Shown: positions 33,631-42,240 of the stretch, piece after piece
Layout of the letters: the number at the start of each line of letters is the position of its first letter
How positions within the stretch are numbered: the stretch's first letter is position 1
Assembly (NCBI GenBank): GCA_002409995.1
Contig: DHOR01000016.1
Coordinates: 22,886 to 68,530 of the forward strand
Direction: 5' to 3'
DNA length: 45,645 nucleotides
Source of the DNA: Hungatella sp. UBA5385
Lineage (GTDB): Bacteria > Bacillota > Clostridia > Lachnospirales > Lachnospiraceae
Program-made: the position numbers and the translations under genes
The notes under the pieces: generated by a model
The model's input: the letters and a program-made list of their open reading frames with translations, nothing else
Databases searched by the model: none
What the model was told of the DNA's origin: nothing

Positions 33631-34860
33631 TTGAAAGGATTGGAATATTGGTCATTAGATACAAATCCGGAAACAGGGGAGAAATTCCAGGCTTTTCTTG
33701 GCTATCTGCGGGTGGCACATAATGGCAATGCAGATATTGACAGCTTCATTGCAAGTGAATATGGGGAAGCACTGGCTGAAATTCTTCAAACCAGATTTTT
33801 ATACGAAGAAGACCCTATGGGAGAAAATACAATAGAATATTTCAAAAGTCTGGGGCTAAAAAAAGAAATGCACGAAGATGAGGACTATTATACACGATGG
33901 GAAATACTAACTCCTCTTGCAATGTATGAAGAGAAGGGAAAGAATAAAAAATATCCTCTTGTTATAGCCAATCATGGAGGCAGCAATGCAATTGAAACCG
34001 ATGAATTCTGTTTTGGACTGCCTCAAATTGCTGGGAAAGAAGGATTTATGGTTGCTTATCTGCAAAATACCAACTGGGAGAATACAGACAGGGTATTGGG
34101 TCTGATTGCTGAAAATTATCCTTTGGATGAGGAACGGGTTTATATCACCGGTTATTCTCAGGGAGGATATCAGGCAACTTCTACTTATTTTCGGATTCCT
34201 GAAAAAATAACTGCAGCAGCACCGTGTGGAAATGATATATACCGTACTTATGATAATTTTAATATTCCATATACGGAAGAGGAAACGGCAAGACTTAAGA
34301 AAACATTCGTTCCATTTATGCAGATTGTTGGCTGCTGTGAAGCCTCCAGTTTTGTACCTGTCAATGACTGGAAACCAAGAAAGGACTGGGGAATTGAAGC
34401 GGGTGCAGAACCTTATATAAATCCTCGGAGAGATGATAGCAGAGATCCCACCAGAATAATAGGCGGGAGAAGGAGATTCAGTGATATGACTGTACCGGAC
34501 CCTGGGGTTGATATTCAGCAGTGGATGATCAGCAGGCTGAATATGCGGCTGGACACTCTTAACTGTGAACCAAGAAACCAGGAACAGTGCATCAGCTATT
34601 TACATACTCCTGAGGATGAACTTCATCATATTCTTGGTTTTTATGGAGATAAAGAAAGAATTGAAACCTATTATGGATATAAGCATTACATAGCAGATAT
34701 ATGGAACAGAGATGGAATTCATGCTTTCCGATATATAGCAGTGGAAAACAGCCCTCACTGGGTTCCTGTTATGACAGGTCCCCTTGTATGGGACTTCTTT
34801 AAACAATTTCGCAGAGATAAACAGACAGGTAAGATTGTGGAAGAGGTATATAAGTACTAA
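33631..34860 (+). CDS. Alpha/beta hydrolase (esterase/PHB-depolymerase-like)
   Basis: Probable cytoplasmic esterase or peptidase, last in the operon. The nucleophile Ser176 lies in ITGYSQGGYQ and the oxyanion strand is PLVIANHGGSN near 111-121. A likely catalytic His is in NSPHWVP near the end. About 100 N-terminal residues precede the core and resemble no domain I know. The start is TTG 33631: GAGAAGAGGAG (33611-33621) is 9 nt upstream, while the only upstream ATG lies inside the MFS gene. The length is 409 aa. It has no signal peptide, so it would act on an imported compound. Confidence 0.8.
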   Translation: MKGLEYWSLDTNPETGEKFQAFLGYLRVAHNGNADIDSFIASEYGEALAEILQTRFLYEEDPMGENTIEYFKSLGLKKEMHEDEDYYTRWEILTPLAMYEEKGKNKKYPLVIANHGGSNAIETDEFCFGLPQIAGKEGFMVAYLQNTNWENTDRVLGLIAENYPLDEERVYITGYSQGGYQATSTYFRIPEKITAAAPCGNDIYRTYDNFNIPYTEEETARLKKTFVPFMQIVGCCEASSFVPVNDWKPRKDWGIEAGAEPYINPRRDDSRDPTRIIGGRRRFSDMTVPDPGVDIQQWMISRLNMRLDTLNCEPRNQEQCISYLHTPEDELHHILGFYGDKERIETYYGYKHYIADIWNRDGIHAFRYIAVENSPHWVPVMTGPLVWDFFKQFRRDKQTGKIVEEVYKY

Positions 34861-34891
34861 TAGAAAGCAGAAAATAAGCTGAAAATAAACA

Positions 34892-34918
34892 GACGAAGTC
34901 TAAATAACAGGCTTCGTC
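34892..34918. terminator. Stem-loop between convergent genes
   Basis: GACGAAGTC (34892-34900) pairs with GGCTTCGTC (34910-34918) over 9 bp with one G-U pair and a 9-nt loop. The flanks are T-rich on both strands, so it can end the importer operon and the lipoprotein gene. Confidence 0.65.
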
Positions 34919-34927
34919 CTTGTTGTA

Positions 34928-35590
34928 CTATTTTATATAACTCTTACCAAGATAATTATAATTACCTCTCTCAAGAATGGTTTTTTTCATCAATCTGCCT
35001 TCTGTATAAATAAATTCAGTCAGAGAATAGGAAGCGGTTCTGGGAGAGCTGAGCAGTATATAGGGATTATCCTGGTCATCCATATATACATTACATTCAA
35101 TGGAACCTATTTGAACAAATTCGTCAGGAAAGATATAATAATTCTTTCCATCTATTTCAGCACAAGCCAGCCAGTTTTGTCCGTCATCCATAATAAAAGA
35201 ACCATCCTCGTTCTTTTCAGCATTAATATAAATGCTTAATTTAAATCCCGTCTCATAAAAATCGCTGTAATCATTCTCCCAAGCCAGATTATAATTCTTA
35301 GTATCCAGCTGGTCTACAGGAATAACTTCCTCATATCCATTCATAGAATTATCGTTTTCGGATTCTTCAGCAGTGGCTTCACTTGCCTTAGTTGATTCTT
35401 CTAAAACGCCGGTCGATTCTTCCAAAGCCTCAGTTGTCTCCTTTGAAGTTCCAACTGCCGATGTGCTTTCCTCAATTCCGGTTTCCTGAGTGTGTTCTGT
35501 ACCTGTTTCCACAGGCTTCTCCTTTGAGCCACAGCCTGTTAATATGACTGTGCATAGAATTAATACTGTAATCCATTTACTTCTTTTCAT
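34928..35590 (-). CDS. Lipoprotein of unknown function with an acidic Ser/Thr linker
   Basis: Signal peptide with lipobox LTGC (Cys20). Residues about 25-85 form a Glu/Ser/Thr linker containing repeated EEST elements; the rest (95-220) is a beta-rich domain with many aromatic and acidic residues that I do not recognise. It overlaps the upstream LysR-like mini-gene by 14 nt and uses a ribosome site inside it, so it is the third gene of that operon. The pairing of a regulator and a surface lipoprotein suggests an envelope role. Confidence 0.78.
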   Translation of the reverse strand: MKRSKWITVLILCTVILTGCGSKEKPVETGTEHTQETGIEESTSAVGTSKETTEALEESTGVLEESTKASEATAEESENDNSMNGYEEVIPVDQLDTKNYNLAWENDYSDFYETGFKLSIYINAEKNEDGSFIMDDGQNWLACAEIDGKNYYIFPDEFVQIGSIECNVYMDDQDNPYILLSSPRTASYSLTEFIYTEGRLMKKTILERGNYNYLGKSYIK

Positions 35591-35846
35591 AAAATCCCTC
35601 CATTTCTTCTTCCCATTCCTGCCAGATACTGAGAATCTGTCTGGCTCCGTTTATATAGATTTTTCCTGCATCCGTTAAAAGCAGCTTGTTGCTTTTTCGG
35701 TAAAATAAAGGCGGAAGCCCTTCTTTTTTTAGTTTTGCCAGTTGCTGGGAGAGAGCGGGCTGAGAGATGTAGAGACGGTCAGCAGCATTTTTAATGCTTT
35801 GCTCCTCTGCGATGGCAATAATATACTCCAGTTGTTTAAGATTCAT
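35577..35846 (-). CDS. LysR-type DNA-binding domain-only protein
   Basis: This 89-aa protein contains a full LysR winged helix (YIIAIAEEQSIKNAADRLYISQPALSQQ is the core; key words are SQPALSQ) and the following linker helix (about residues 58-85) used for dimerisation, but no effector-binding domain. It is not a simple frameshift: the lipoprotein gene follows at once. Start ATG 35846 is preferred since GGGGAGG lies 6 nt upstream; two other in-frame ATGs at 35852 and 35867 have poor spacing. It overlaps the full LysR gene by 11 nt. Confidence 0.7.
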   Translation of the reverse strand: MNLKQLEYIIAIAEEQSIKNAADRLYISQPALSQQLAKLKKEGLPPLFYRKSNKLLLTDAGKIYINGARQILSIWQEWEEEMEGFYEKK

Positions 35847-36804
35847 AAGCATCCTCCCCAAATTCATCTATAAGTGCTTTTGCTTCTTCATTGTAATGTT
35901 TTGTGTAAGAAGCATCCTGCTCTGACATTATAATTAGATAAGCAAAGTATCGCTGTGCCTCTGTAAGAGCTTCACCTTTTCTACATGTCACCCCATTATA
36001 AAGAGACAGAGGCGGCCACATATCAAAATAAACCCGAGAACTGACAGGCTTACAATAACTGCCAGGAAGAAATCCGGCACCGATCCCTGAGGAAAGCATA
36101 CTGTCGATTAAGGAAGCATTGTTGCTTTCATAGATTCCTGTAGGCTTTACATTATTTTCTCTAAAAAACTCTTCAAGAATTTGAGCAACAATGGTCTCTT
36201 TGCCCCACATGACAAATGGGATGTCCTGAAATTCATGGATTTCAGCAATAGTATTACCATCAGAAGCCATTTTAGCCATAGGATGAAATTTGGGAACACA
36301 CAATCGAAGAGCTTCTTTTGTATCAGAAATAATATGAAAATCTTTCATATCAGCCTGTCCCAGACTCCCGATGATAAGATCAATTTTTCCTTCCACCAGT
36401 TGTCCTCTCAGGTTTTTAATATACCCTTCTTTTACGTGAACCATGATCTCTGGATAGCGTTTCATAAACTTGGGATAAACCCTGGCAAACAGCCGGGCAC
36501 CCCGGTGAGGCGTAACTCCTACGGTAAAGCTTTCCTGACCAGAATTATAAAAAGCAGAGATCATATGATAGGTTCTGTTTCTTGTCTCAATAATCTTGCG
36601 ACAGTATTTGATATAGATTTCTCCTACTTTTGTAGGAGTCATGGTTCTTCGGGCATAGGTAAAAAGTTGGTATCCCAGTTGGGCTTCTGTTTGACTTAAA
36701 TAAGCAGACAATGTTGGCTGGGAGATAGACAGCGCCCGGGCGGCCTGAGAAATATTCCCTTCCTCTGCAATTGCAACAATATATTCACAACCCCGGACAT
36801 TCAT
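35836..36804 (-). CDS. LysR-family transcriptional regulator
   Basis: Full-length regulator, 322 aa. Residues 1-60 hold the winged helix with SQAARALSISQPTLSAYLSQ; the effector-binding domain covers about 90-300. AGGAGG precedes the ATG. It is divergent from an SLC13-type transporter gene and probably activates it. TATAGTTTTT direct repeats in the intergenic region are candidate binding sites. It heads an overlapping three-gene operon with a LysR-like mini protein and a lipoprotein. Confidence 0.92.
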   Translation of the reverse strand: MNVRGCEYIVAIAEEGNISQAARALSISQPTLSAYLSQTEAQLGYQLFTYARRTMTPTKVGEIYIKYCRKIIETRNRTYHMISAFYNSGQESFTVGVTPHRGARLFARVYPKFMKRYPEIMVHVKEGYIKNLRGQLVEGKIDLIIGSLGQADMKDFHIISDTKEALRLCVPKFHPMAKMASDGNTIAEIHEFQDIPFVMWGKETIVAQILEEFFRENNVKPTGIYESNNASLIDSMLSSGIGAGFLPGSYCKPVSSRVYFDMWPPLSLYNGVTCRKGEALTEAQRYFAYLIIMSEQDASYTKHYNEEAKALIDEFGEDAYES

Positions 36805-36820
36805 AACAACCTCCTGGAAC

Positions 36821-36852
36821 TATAGTTTTTGCTTATATCATATATAGTTTTT
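36821..36852 (+). promoter_or_regulatory. Candidate LysR operator (direct repeat)
   Basis: TATAGTTTTT occurs at 36821-36830 and 36843-36852, 22 bp apart (two helical turns). The second copy ends 6 bp before the -35 box of the transporter promoter, the classic place for LysR activation. Confidence 0.5.
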
Positions 36853-36858
36853 TCTGGA

Positions 36859-36887
36859 TTGTCAATTGTGCACTATTAATATATAAT
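36859..36887 (+). promoter_or_regulatory. Promoter of the SLC13-type transporter gene
   Basis: TTGTCA (36859-36864) and TATAAT (36882-36887) are separated by 17 nt. The leader is about 105 nt. Confidence 0.7.
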
Positions 36888-36999
36888 CACAGACAAGAGC
36901 AAAGGAAAAATACAATTTATCCATTATCGCGCGCAGACTTCATGAAGGTGATTGGCATTTTGCTGTTTTGTTGCTCAAGAATATATAGGAGGAACTTTC

Positions 37000-38283
37000 A
37001 TGCTCACCACTCAAATGATAATCGTTTTATGTACCTTGCTATTTATGATGGTAATGCTGATGACCCATGTTATGCCTTATGGAGTCACCGCTATGACCTG
37101 TTGTGTGATTTTTGTTGTAACTGGAGTATGTGATATTAATACGGCCTTTTCCGGTCTGTCCAACAGCACTACCATTATGGTTGCTACTATGATGGTGGTT
37201 GCCGGTGCACTGGGAAAAACAAGTTTGATTAAAAACCTTCGCCATAAACTCCTTGCATTTCAGGGGAAAAATGGAATTGTGTTGATTCTTGTTATGTACT
37301 TGTTTACAATTATTCTTGCACAGCTGATGGGACAGATTGCCTGCCTTTCCATGATGCTTTTGTTTATTCAGTCTCTGGATGACGAAAGCGAGATATCTCC
37401 CTCACGCATGCTTTTTACCATTGCCTGTGTCAATACAGTCTGGACTTCCAGACTCCCAATCGGAATGGGAGCTACCATGCCGGGAACAATTAACTCTTTT
37501 TATCAGGGTATGGTAGGAGCCGGGGATTTATTGGGACTTGCAGATTACTTTAAAGCAGGAATTATCCCATCAATCGCTGTAACATTATATTGTCTGTTTA
37601 CTTATAAGCTAATTCCTTCCCATAAGATTGACCGCTCTCAGGTTAAGGAGGTAAAAGAGAATGAATCTTTGCCAAAACGTGACGAGATTATTATCTTCGG
37701 TGTTTTCCTGGCTGTTATAGGAGCTTTTATGTTTTCTAATCAACTGGGCAAGCTGACCAATATTATTCCAGCAGTAGGAGTTCTTGTTTTAGTTTATACA
37801 AAGGTATTGTCAACAAAGGAAACTGTTGGTATTCTTACTGGTGATATGGTCTTTATGATTGCGGGAATGTCTGTAATGTCAACAATACTGGGCAACTCAG
37901 GAGTTGGCGATCTTATTGGACAGACTGTACTAAAGATATTAGGCAATAACCCAAGCGGTTTGTTTGTCATTACAGTATTCTGCCTTGTTACAACAGTGAT
38001 GACCAATTTCATGTCCAATATGGGAACAATGGCACTGATGAGCCCCATTGCAGCAGCAACTGCAATTGCAGGCGGAATGAATGTTAAAACTGTAGTGCTG
38101 GTAGTAGCTGTATCCTCATGGTTTGCATTTGCACTTCCAACAGGTTCCTCTGCAACTATGATGGCATTTGGTATTGGTAACCATAATCCATTTAAGCTTA
38201 TGAAATTCACATTACCGTTATTGCTTATCTGTATTGTTACTCTGATTTTTGGAGTTAATTTATTCTTCCCTGTCTATGGTTAA
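37000..38283 (+). CDS. SLC13/DASS-type anion transporter (CitT/ArsB-like superfamily)
   Basis: Membrane protein of 427 aa with about 11-12 hydrophobic segments. It shows the two-fold repeat and polar hairpin motifs of the ion transporter superfamily (SNSTTIMVATMMVVAGAL in the first half, ALPTGSSATMMAFGIG near the end). Members move dicarboxylates, citrate or sulphate with Na+. Start ATG 37000 follows AGGAGGAAC; longer in-frame starts lack a site. The gene is under a promoter adjacent to LysR sites and is followed 47 nt later by an esterase gene. Confidence 0.82.
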   Translation: MLTTQMIIVLCTLLFMMVMLMTHVMPYGVTAMTCCVIFVVTGVCDINTAFSGLSNSTTIMVATMMVVAGALGKTSLIKNLRHKLLAFQGKNGIVLILVMYLFTIILAQLMGQIACLSMMLLFIQSLDDESEISPSRMLFTIACVNTVWTSRLPIGMGATMPGTINSFYQGMVGAGDLLGLADYFKAGIIPSIAVTLYCLFTYKLIPSHKIDRSQVKEVKENESLPKRDEIIIFGVFLAVIGAFMFSNQLGKLTNIIPAVGVLVLVYTKVLSTKETVGILTGDMVFMIAGMSVMSTILGNSGVGDLIGQTVLKILGNNPSGLFVITVFCLVTTVMTNFMSNMGTMALMSPIAAATAIAGGMNVKTVVLVVAVSSWFAFALPTGSSATMMAFGIGNHNPFKLMKFTLPLLLICIVTLIFGVNLFFPVYG

Positions 38284-38330
38284 GGGAAGGAAAGCCGGCA
38301 TAATAATTGAAACTTAATGGAGGAAAGTAA

Positions 38331-39257
38331 ATGAAACAAGTGATTAATCCGGGAAATGCCCGAAAAAGCCTGACAGTTATAGATAATATCGTATACTCTG
38401 TGCAGGAGAATATGAAAGGTGAAAAACAGGAACTGAAAATGTCCATTATGCTGCAAAATGGCAACAGTGAAATGAAGCTTGCAGCAGGAAAAGATGATCC
38501 GGGAGAAGATCACTCACCAAAACCTGCGCTTGTATGGATTCCAGGCGGCGGCTGGAGAGGAACAGATAAGAATCTTATGCTAGGCGAAATGAAGGAATTT
38601 GCAGATTCCGGCTATGTGGTAGCCTCTATTTATTATAGAAGCAGTTCAGAGGGACACTTTCCTGATCAGATTGAAGATGTAAAGACTGCCATCCGTTTTC
38701 TCAGGGCTCATGCTGAACAATATGAAATCGATCCGGAGCGTATTGGAATTATGGGACGGTCTGCAGGGGGTTATCTGGCAGCTCTAGCAGCCATGAACAC
38801 AGATGTGTACGAAGGGGAAGAGTGGTCTGAATATTCTTCCAGAGTTCAGGCATGCTGTGATATGTTCGGACCTGTAGACCTGCTTTCCCTCATGGAGGCA
38901 GAAGAGGAACGAATGAAAGTCGATCCCGGCTTTCGTTGGCACACCATTGAAGAAACACACGGTGGAGCTTTGCTGGGTGGAGACATAAAAACCATTAAGG
39001 AAAGAGCAAAAGCAGCCAGTCCAGTCCATATGGTAACAGATTCTATGTGCCCTGTTTTAATACTTCACGGAGACAACGATCCCATTGTTCCCTGCAGTTT
39101 CAGCAGTGATATATTTTATGAAAAGATAAAGGAAGCAGGTCTGGAAAGCAAAGCAGATTACTACATCATTAAGAATGCAGGTCATGGAAGCAGAGAGTTT
39201 TTCCAGCCTGAAATGAAAGAACTTATGATTCAGTTCTTTGATAAGCATTTAAAATAG
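38331..39257 (+). CDS. Alpha/beta hydrolase, carboxylesterase/acetylesterase type
   Basis: 308-aa cytoplasmic esterase. The oxyanion hole is WIPGGGWRG (69-77), the nucleophile Ser144 is in MGRSAGG, Asp250 is in HGDNDPIVP and His285 is in NAGHGS. This set matches the BD-FAE/acetyl-xylan-esterase-like group. No signal peptide is seen. AGGAAA lies before the ATG. It is probably co-transcribed with the transporter gene and would act on an imported ester or release its acid. Confidence 0.88.
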   Translation: MKQVINPGNARKSLTVIDNIVYSVQENMKGEKQELKMSIMLQNGNSEMKLAAGKDDPGEDHSPKPALVWIPGGGWRGTDKNLMLGEMKEFADSGYVVASIYYRSSSEGHFPDQIEDVKTAIRFLRAHAEQYEIDPERIGIMGRSAGGYLAALAAMNTDVYEGEEWSEYSSRVQACCDMFGPVDLLSLMEAEEERMKVDPGFRWHTIEETHGGALLGGDIKTIKERAKAASPVHMVTDSMCPVLILHGDNDPIVPCSFSSDIFYEKIKEAGLESKADYYIIKNAGHGSREFFQPEMKELMIQFFDKHLK

Positions 39258-39267
39258 GAAGAGAAAG

Positions 39268-39305
39268 AACCGGAGTGTGACTCTCTAAGGAATCACACTC
39301 CGGTT
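39268..39305. terminator. Terminator between the esterase and permease genes
   Basis: A 13-bp perfect stem (39268-39280 with 39293-39305) with a 12-nt loop. On the minus strand an A/T-rich tail follows. It separates two convergent genes. Confidence 0.85.
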
Positions 39306-39347
39306 TCATAACTTACACTTCTTTGTTAAAATGCTTTAATCATTCAA

Positions 39348-40625
39348 TTATGCAGCAGCTTTTCTTCTAGTCAACATCTGATCCAGTACAACTGCAACAA
39401 TTGCTCCAATAATCAGACCATTGCTGACAATAGTACGAAGCAGAGGATTCAGTCCTGCATATGCAGTGCTTGGGAAGAACATTAAGCCCATACCCACAAA
39501 CCAGCTGGCACCTACTACCAGGTTTCTTGCAGCCTTATCCTTTGCAGTGTCAAGCTGGTTGATAGCGATACCAATAGTTCCGATTCCAAATGTAGGAACC
39601 AGAGCGGCATAACCAACTGCAACAGGCAGAGCAGCAAATACTGCAGTGAAAAATGGAGAAAGGCTGATTAAAATAATCAAAAAGTTACCGATAATAAATG
39701 GCTTTTTATCTGTGTTCTTTGTCTGTGATATAAAAGCAGCTGATCCAGAAATCGGTACAGAACCGATTGCGCTGAATGTGCCTGCAAGAATGTGGATAAT
39801 ACCTGAGGCAATGCTGGCTTTCTTCATGGATTTCTCATCATAAGGCTGATTAAAGTTTTTGAATACAATTTGTACAGCGCTGATAGAAGCCAGTAGGTTG
39901 GTAGTAAGGAGGAAGGTTAAGAAGATTCCGCTTAAAACCATACTGCTGTCAAACTTAGGCATACCAAATACGAAAATCTCAGGCAGCTTAAAGAACTGAT
40001 CAGTGTGCTGAATCGGCTGTGCCTGTCCAAAGATTGCGAATAATGCCCAGCCTACAAGAATGGAGCACAGAGTAGAATAGGCGCCCAAAGCTTTTATTTT
40101 GGCAAATACATAGGCAAGTATAATTGTGATAATGGACAGAAGGAACATCAATGGATTAATAGGACTTGATCCGTTAACGCCTGCCATACCTTTTAAGAAG
40201 GTTCCGCTTAACTGAACCACCATAAGAACCAGATAAGCTCCCATAACAGTTGGTGTAAATAACTTGGCGATTTTGTCAATCAACCCTAAAAGAGCAAGTA
40301 CGATAAAAAGAACGCCACTTACAAGGAAGCAAAAGCTAAGTGCTCTTAAGGTTTCTTTTTGTGAGCCATATAACTCAATTCCAATTGTGGAATAAAGTGT
40401 GAAAACTCCCCACCAAACGCCTGCAGGACCTTCCTGAATCGGAAGCCTATGTCCGATAGTCACCTGCAAAATACCTGCAATGCCCAGTACAAATAAGGCT
40501 CTTGCAACAAAATTCATGATTTCTACATTATCAAGTCCAAAGGAAGTTGCAACAGCAATTGGTACTACAATACTTCCCATAAGTATAAATAACATCCATT
40601 GAATTGAAGCGAAAAATGTTTTCAA
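39348..40625 (-). CDS. Nucleobase:cation symporter-2 (NCS2) family permease
   Basis: Integral membrane protein of 425 aa with about 12-14 hydrophobic segments, in the uracil/xanthine permease family. Family features are QEGPAGVWWGVF near residue 64, FTPTVMGAYLVLM near 124 and GTFSAIGSVPISGSAAF near 275-293. The substrate could be uracil or a purine. It lies 34 nt downstream of the M42 peptidase gene and is co-transcribed with it. Its substrate and the peptidase do not suggest one obvious pathway. Confidence 0.85.
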   Translation of the reverse strand: MKTFFASIQWMLFILMGSIVVPIAVATSFGLDNVEIMNFVARALFVLGIAGILQVTIGHRLPIQEGPAGVWWGVFTLYSTIGIELYGSQKETLRALSFCFLVSGVLFIVLALLGLIDKIAKLFTPTVMGAYLVLMVVQLSGTFLKGMAGVNGSSPINPLMFLLSIITIILAYVFAKIKALGAYSTLCSILVGWALFAIFGQAQPIQHTDQFFKLPEIFVFGMPKFDSSMVLSGIFLTFLLTTNLLASISAVQIVFKNFNQPYDEKSMKKASIASGIIHILAGTFSAIGSVPISGSAAFISQTKNTDKKPFIIGNFLIILISLSPFFTAVFAALPVAVGYAALVPTFGIGTIGIAINQLDTAKDKAARNLVVGASWFVGMGLMFFPSTAYAGLNPLLRTIVSNGLIIGAIVAVVLDQMLTRRKAAA

Positions 40626-40659
40626 TATAATTGTCCTCCCTGTTAAGATAAAAAACAGA

Positions 40660-41766
40660 CTAATCTAATTTTACAAAGGATAAATCAGCATTTTCATTAT
40701 CCACTATAATGGCATGTAACAGATTTACCAGATCCACAGCATCATTTAAGTTCACAAGCTCTACAGGAGAGTGAGAGTATCTTCTTGGCACTGTCAGTGT
40801 AGCAGTAGGAACACCGCCTGCAATATAGGAAAATGCGGATGCATCTGTAGTATAAGCATGTCCAAGAATTGTACACAGCTGAAGGTTAATGTTGGAAGCA
40901 GCTGCCTTTTCTTCAATGATTCTGCGCACTCCTGGATGAATAAACTGGAAGAAGGTAGCACCTACTCCATCTGCTACAGGAAGTCCTGGGCCCTTACCAA
41001 GATAAATAGGCAGTTCAGCTGCTGTATTAATGTCCGGGGTATCACCTGCAGGAATGGTATCAAGAGCGATGGCATAATCAATATCAAGACCATAAGCTGC
41101 ATTTCTAGCTCCAAATAAACCAGCTTCTTCTCTTACTGTGAATACACCGTATACGGTTCCTGCAAAATCTTCGGATTTAAGATTCTCGAACAGATCAACA
41201 ATAACAGCACAGTTCATTCTATCATCAATGGCTCTTGTAGCAACCAAGTCTGGATTTGACATCTCCATAAAATCGCTCTTAAAAATAATAGGATCACCGA
41301 TTTTAATGCCCAGAGCTTCCACTTCCTCCTTGGAGCTTAAACCCAAATCCACATAACATTTACCAACAGATTGTACCATTCTGGCTTCTTCCGGTGTCTG
41401 TAAATGTCCTGGCTTAGTACCTATGATACCCGGAAATCTTTTGGAAGATACCACTACCTTTCTGCCCAGCATAATGTTATCAGGAACACCGCCTACTTTA
41501 TCAATCAGAAGAAATCCACTTGGAAGAATGTTTTTAACCACAAATCCGATCTCATCCATATGTGCACCGATTAAAAGAGCAGGTCCTGGCTTGTTCCCTT
41601 TTTTCACTGCAACCATATTGCCTGTGGTGCTTACTGTAATCTCATCAGCATAAGGTTTTATTGCATGATAAAGATATTTGATCACTTCCTGTTCATTTCC
41701 TGAAACGCCCATAACATCATGGAGATCTCTCAATAAATTCTTTAAATTTTCTTTTGTGTTTGGCAT
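40660..41766 (-). CDS. M42-family metallopeptidase
   Basis: Two-metal aminopeptidase, 368 aa, of the M42 glutamyl aminopeptidase/CelM group. The ligands and catalytic residues are all visible: His69 in GAHMDEIG with Asp71 next to the site, Asp181 in RAIDDR, Glu213-Glu214 in VREEAG, Asp236 in ALDTIPAGD and His332 in RRYSHSP. No signal peptide is present; it would degrade peptides in the cytoplasm. AGGAGG lies 6-12 nt before the ATG. It is the first gene of a two-gene operon with a long, structured leader. Confidence 0.92.
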   Translation of the reverse strand: MPNTKENLKNLLRDLHDVMGVSGNEQEVIKYLYHAIKPYADEITVSTTGNMVAVKKGNKPGPALLIGAHMDEIGFVVKNILPSGFLLIDKVGGVPDNIMLGRKVVVSSKRFPGIIGTKPGHLQTPEEARMVQSVGKCYVDLGLSSKEEVEALGIKIGDPIIFKSDFMEMSNPDLVATRAIDDRMNCAVIVDLFENLKSEDFAGTVYGVFTVREEAGLFGARNAAYGLDIDYAIALDTIPAGDTPDINTAAELPIYLGKGPGLPVADGVGATFFQFIHPGVRRIIEEKAAASNINLQLCTILGHAYTTDASAFSYIAGGVPTATLTVPRRYSHSPVELVNLNDAVDLVNLLHAIIVDNENADLSFVKLD

Positions 41767-41823
41767 AAAAATACCTCCTGTTTATAGTTTGTGAAGCAAT
41801 GAATCGTTAAAATAATATAGATA

Positions 41824-41901
41824 GTCTGCGGATCAGACTTCTGCAGCAGAGTACTCTTCCTGGAATAGCCACTTCCCCTTGGCAGCCAGAAGATCAGATA
41901 C
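41824..41901 (-). promoter_or_regulatory. Structured part of the peptidase-permease leader
   Basis: In RNA sense, CTTCTGG...CCAGGAAG (7 bp with a bulge) encloses GCCA/TGGC, and a second hairpin AGTCTG-ATCCG-CAGACT follows. Between them lies GTACTCTGCTGCAGA. I could not match this to a riboswitch class I know. Confidence 0.4.
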
Positions 41902-41908
41902 TGTAAAT

Positions 41909-41949
41909 AAAAAAAGGTAACAAAAAAACATGTGTTTAATGTTATCCTC
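41909..41949 (-). terminator. Internal terminator-like hairpin in the peptidase leader
   Basis: In RNA sense GGATAACA (with one bulged A) pairs with TGTTACC-like sequence, and AAACA/GTTT pairs inside; seven T residues follow. It lies about 50-90 nt after the promoter, so it could be an attenuator or the end of a short RNA. Confidence 0.5.
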
Positions 41950-42003
41950 AATTACTCACCCTTATTCTATTATCATTTTAACAGCAAAAATTATTACTAT
42001 TCA

Positions 42004-42032
42004 TTTATAATATGATTTTCACGTTATGTCAA
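42004..42032 (-). promoter_or_regulatory. Promoter of the peptidase-permease operon
   Basis: On the minus strand a perfect TTGACA (42032-42027) and TATAAA (42009-42004) are separated by 17 nt. Transcription would start near 41997, giving a leader of about 230 nt. Confidence 0.75.
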
Positions 42033-42220
42033 GGTGTTTTTGTCATATTGTTACAATTGTTTTTACAGATGAGAATAATATCTGCATGTTTTGTAGGCGA
42101 TATGAAAGGAAAATAAAGAAATCATCAAGACAGGATTAAAAATCATCAGAATAATTAAAGAAAGGAAAGTAAAAAGGACAATGTGTGAACCAATTTATAA
42201 ATCAGGAATATAATGGACTA

Positions 42221-42240
42221 TAAAGAAAAAAGTTTCTTTA
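42221..42240 (+). promoter_or_regulatory. 5' hairpin before the DUF4489-like gene
   Basis: TAAAGAAA pairs with TTTCTTTA around the loop AAAG. If transcription starts just after the TATAAT at 42209-42214, this hairpin would sit at the very 5' end of the mRNA and may protect it. Confidence 0.4.

Noticed and set aside
41742..41951. Minus-strand 69-codon frame in the peptidase leader, starting at a TTG
   Set aside because: It spans the T-run, the structured stems and the peptidase start. The composition looks non-coding, though a short leader peptide cannot be fully excluded.
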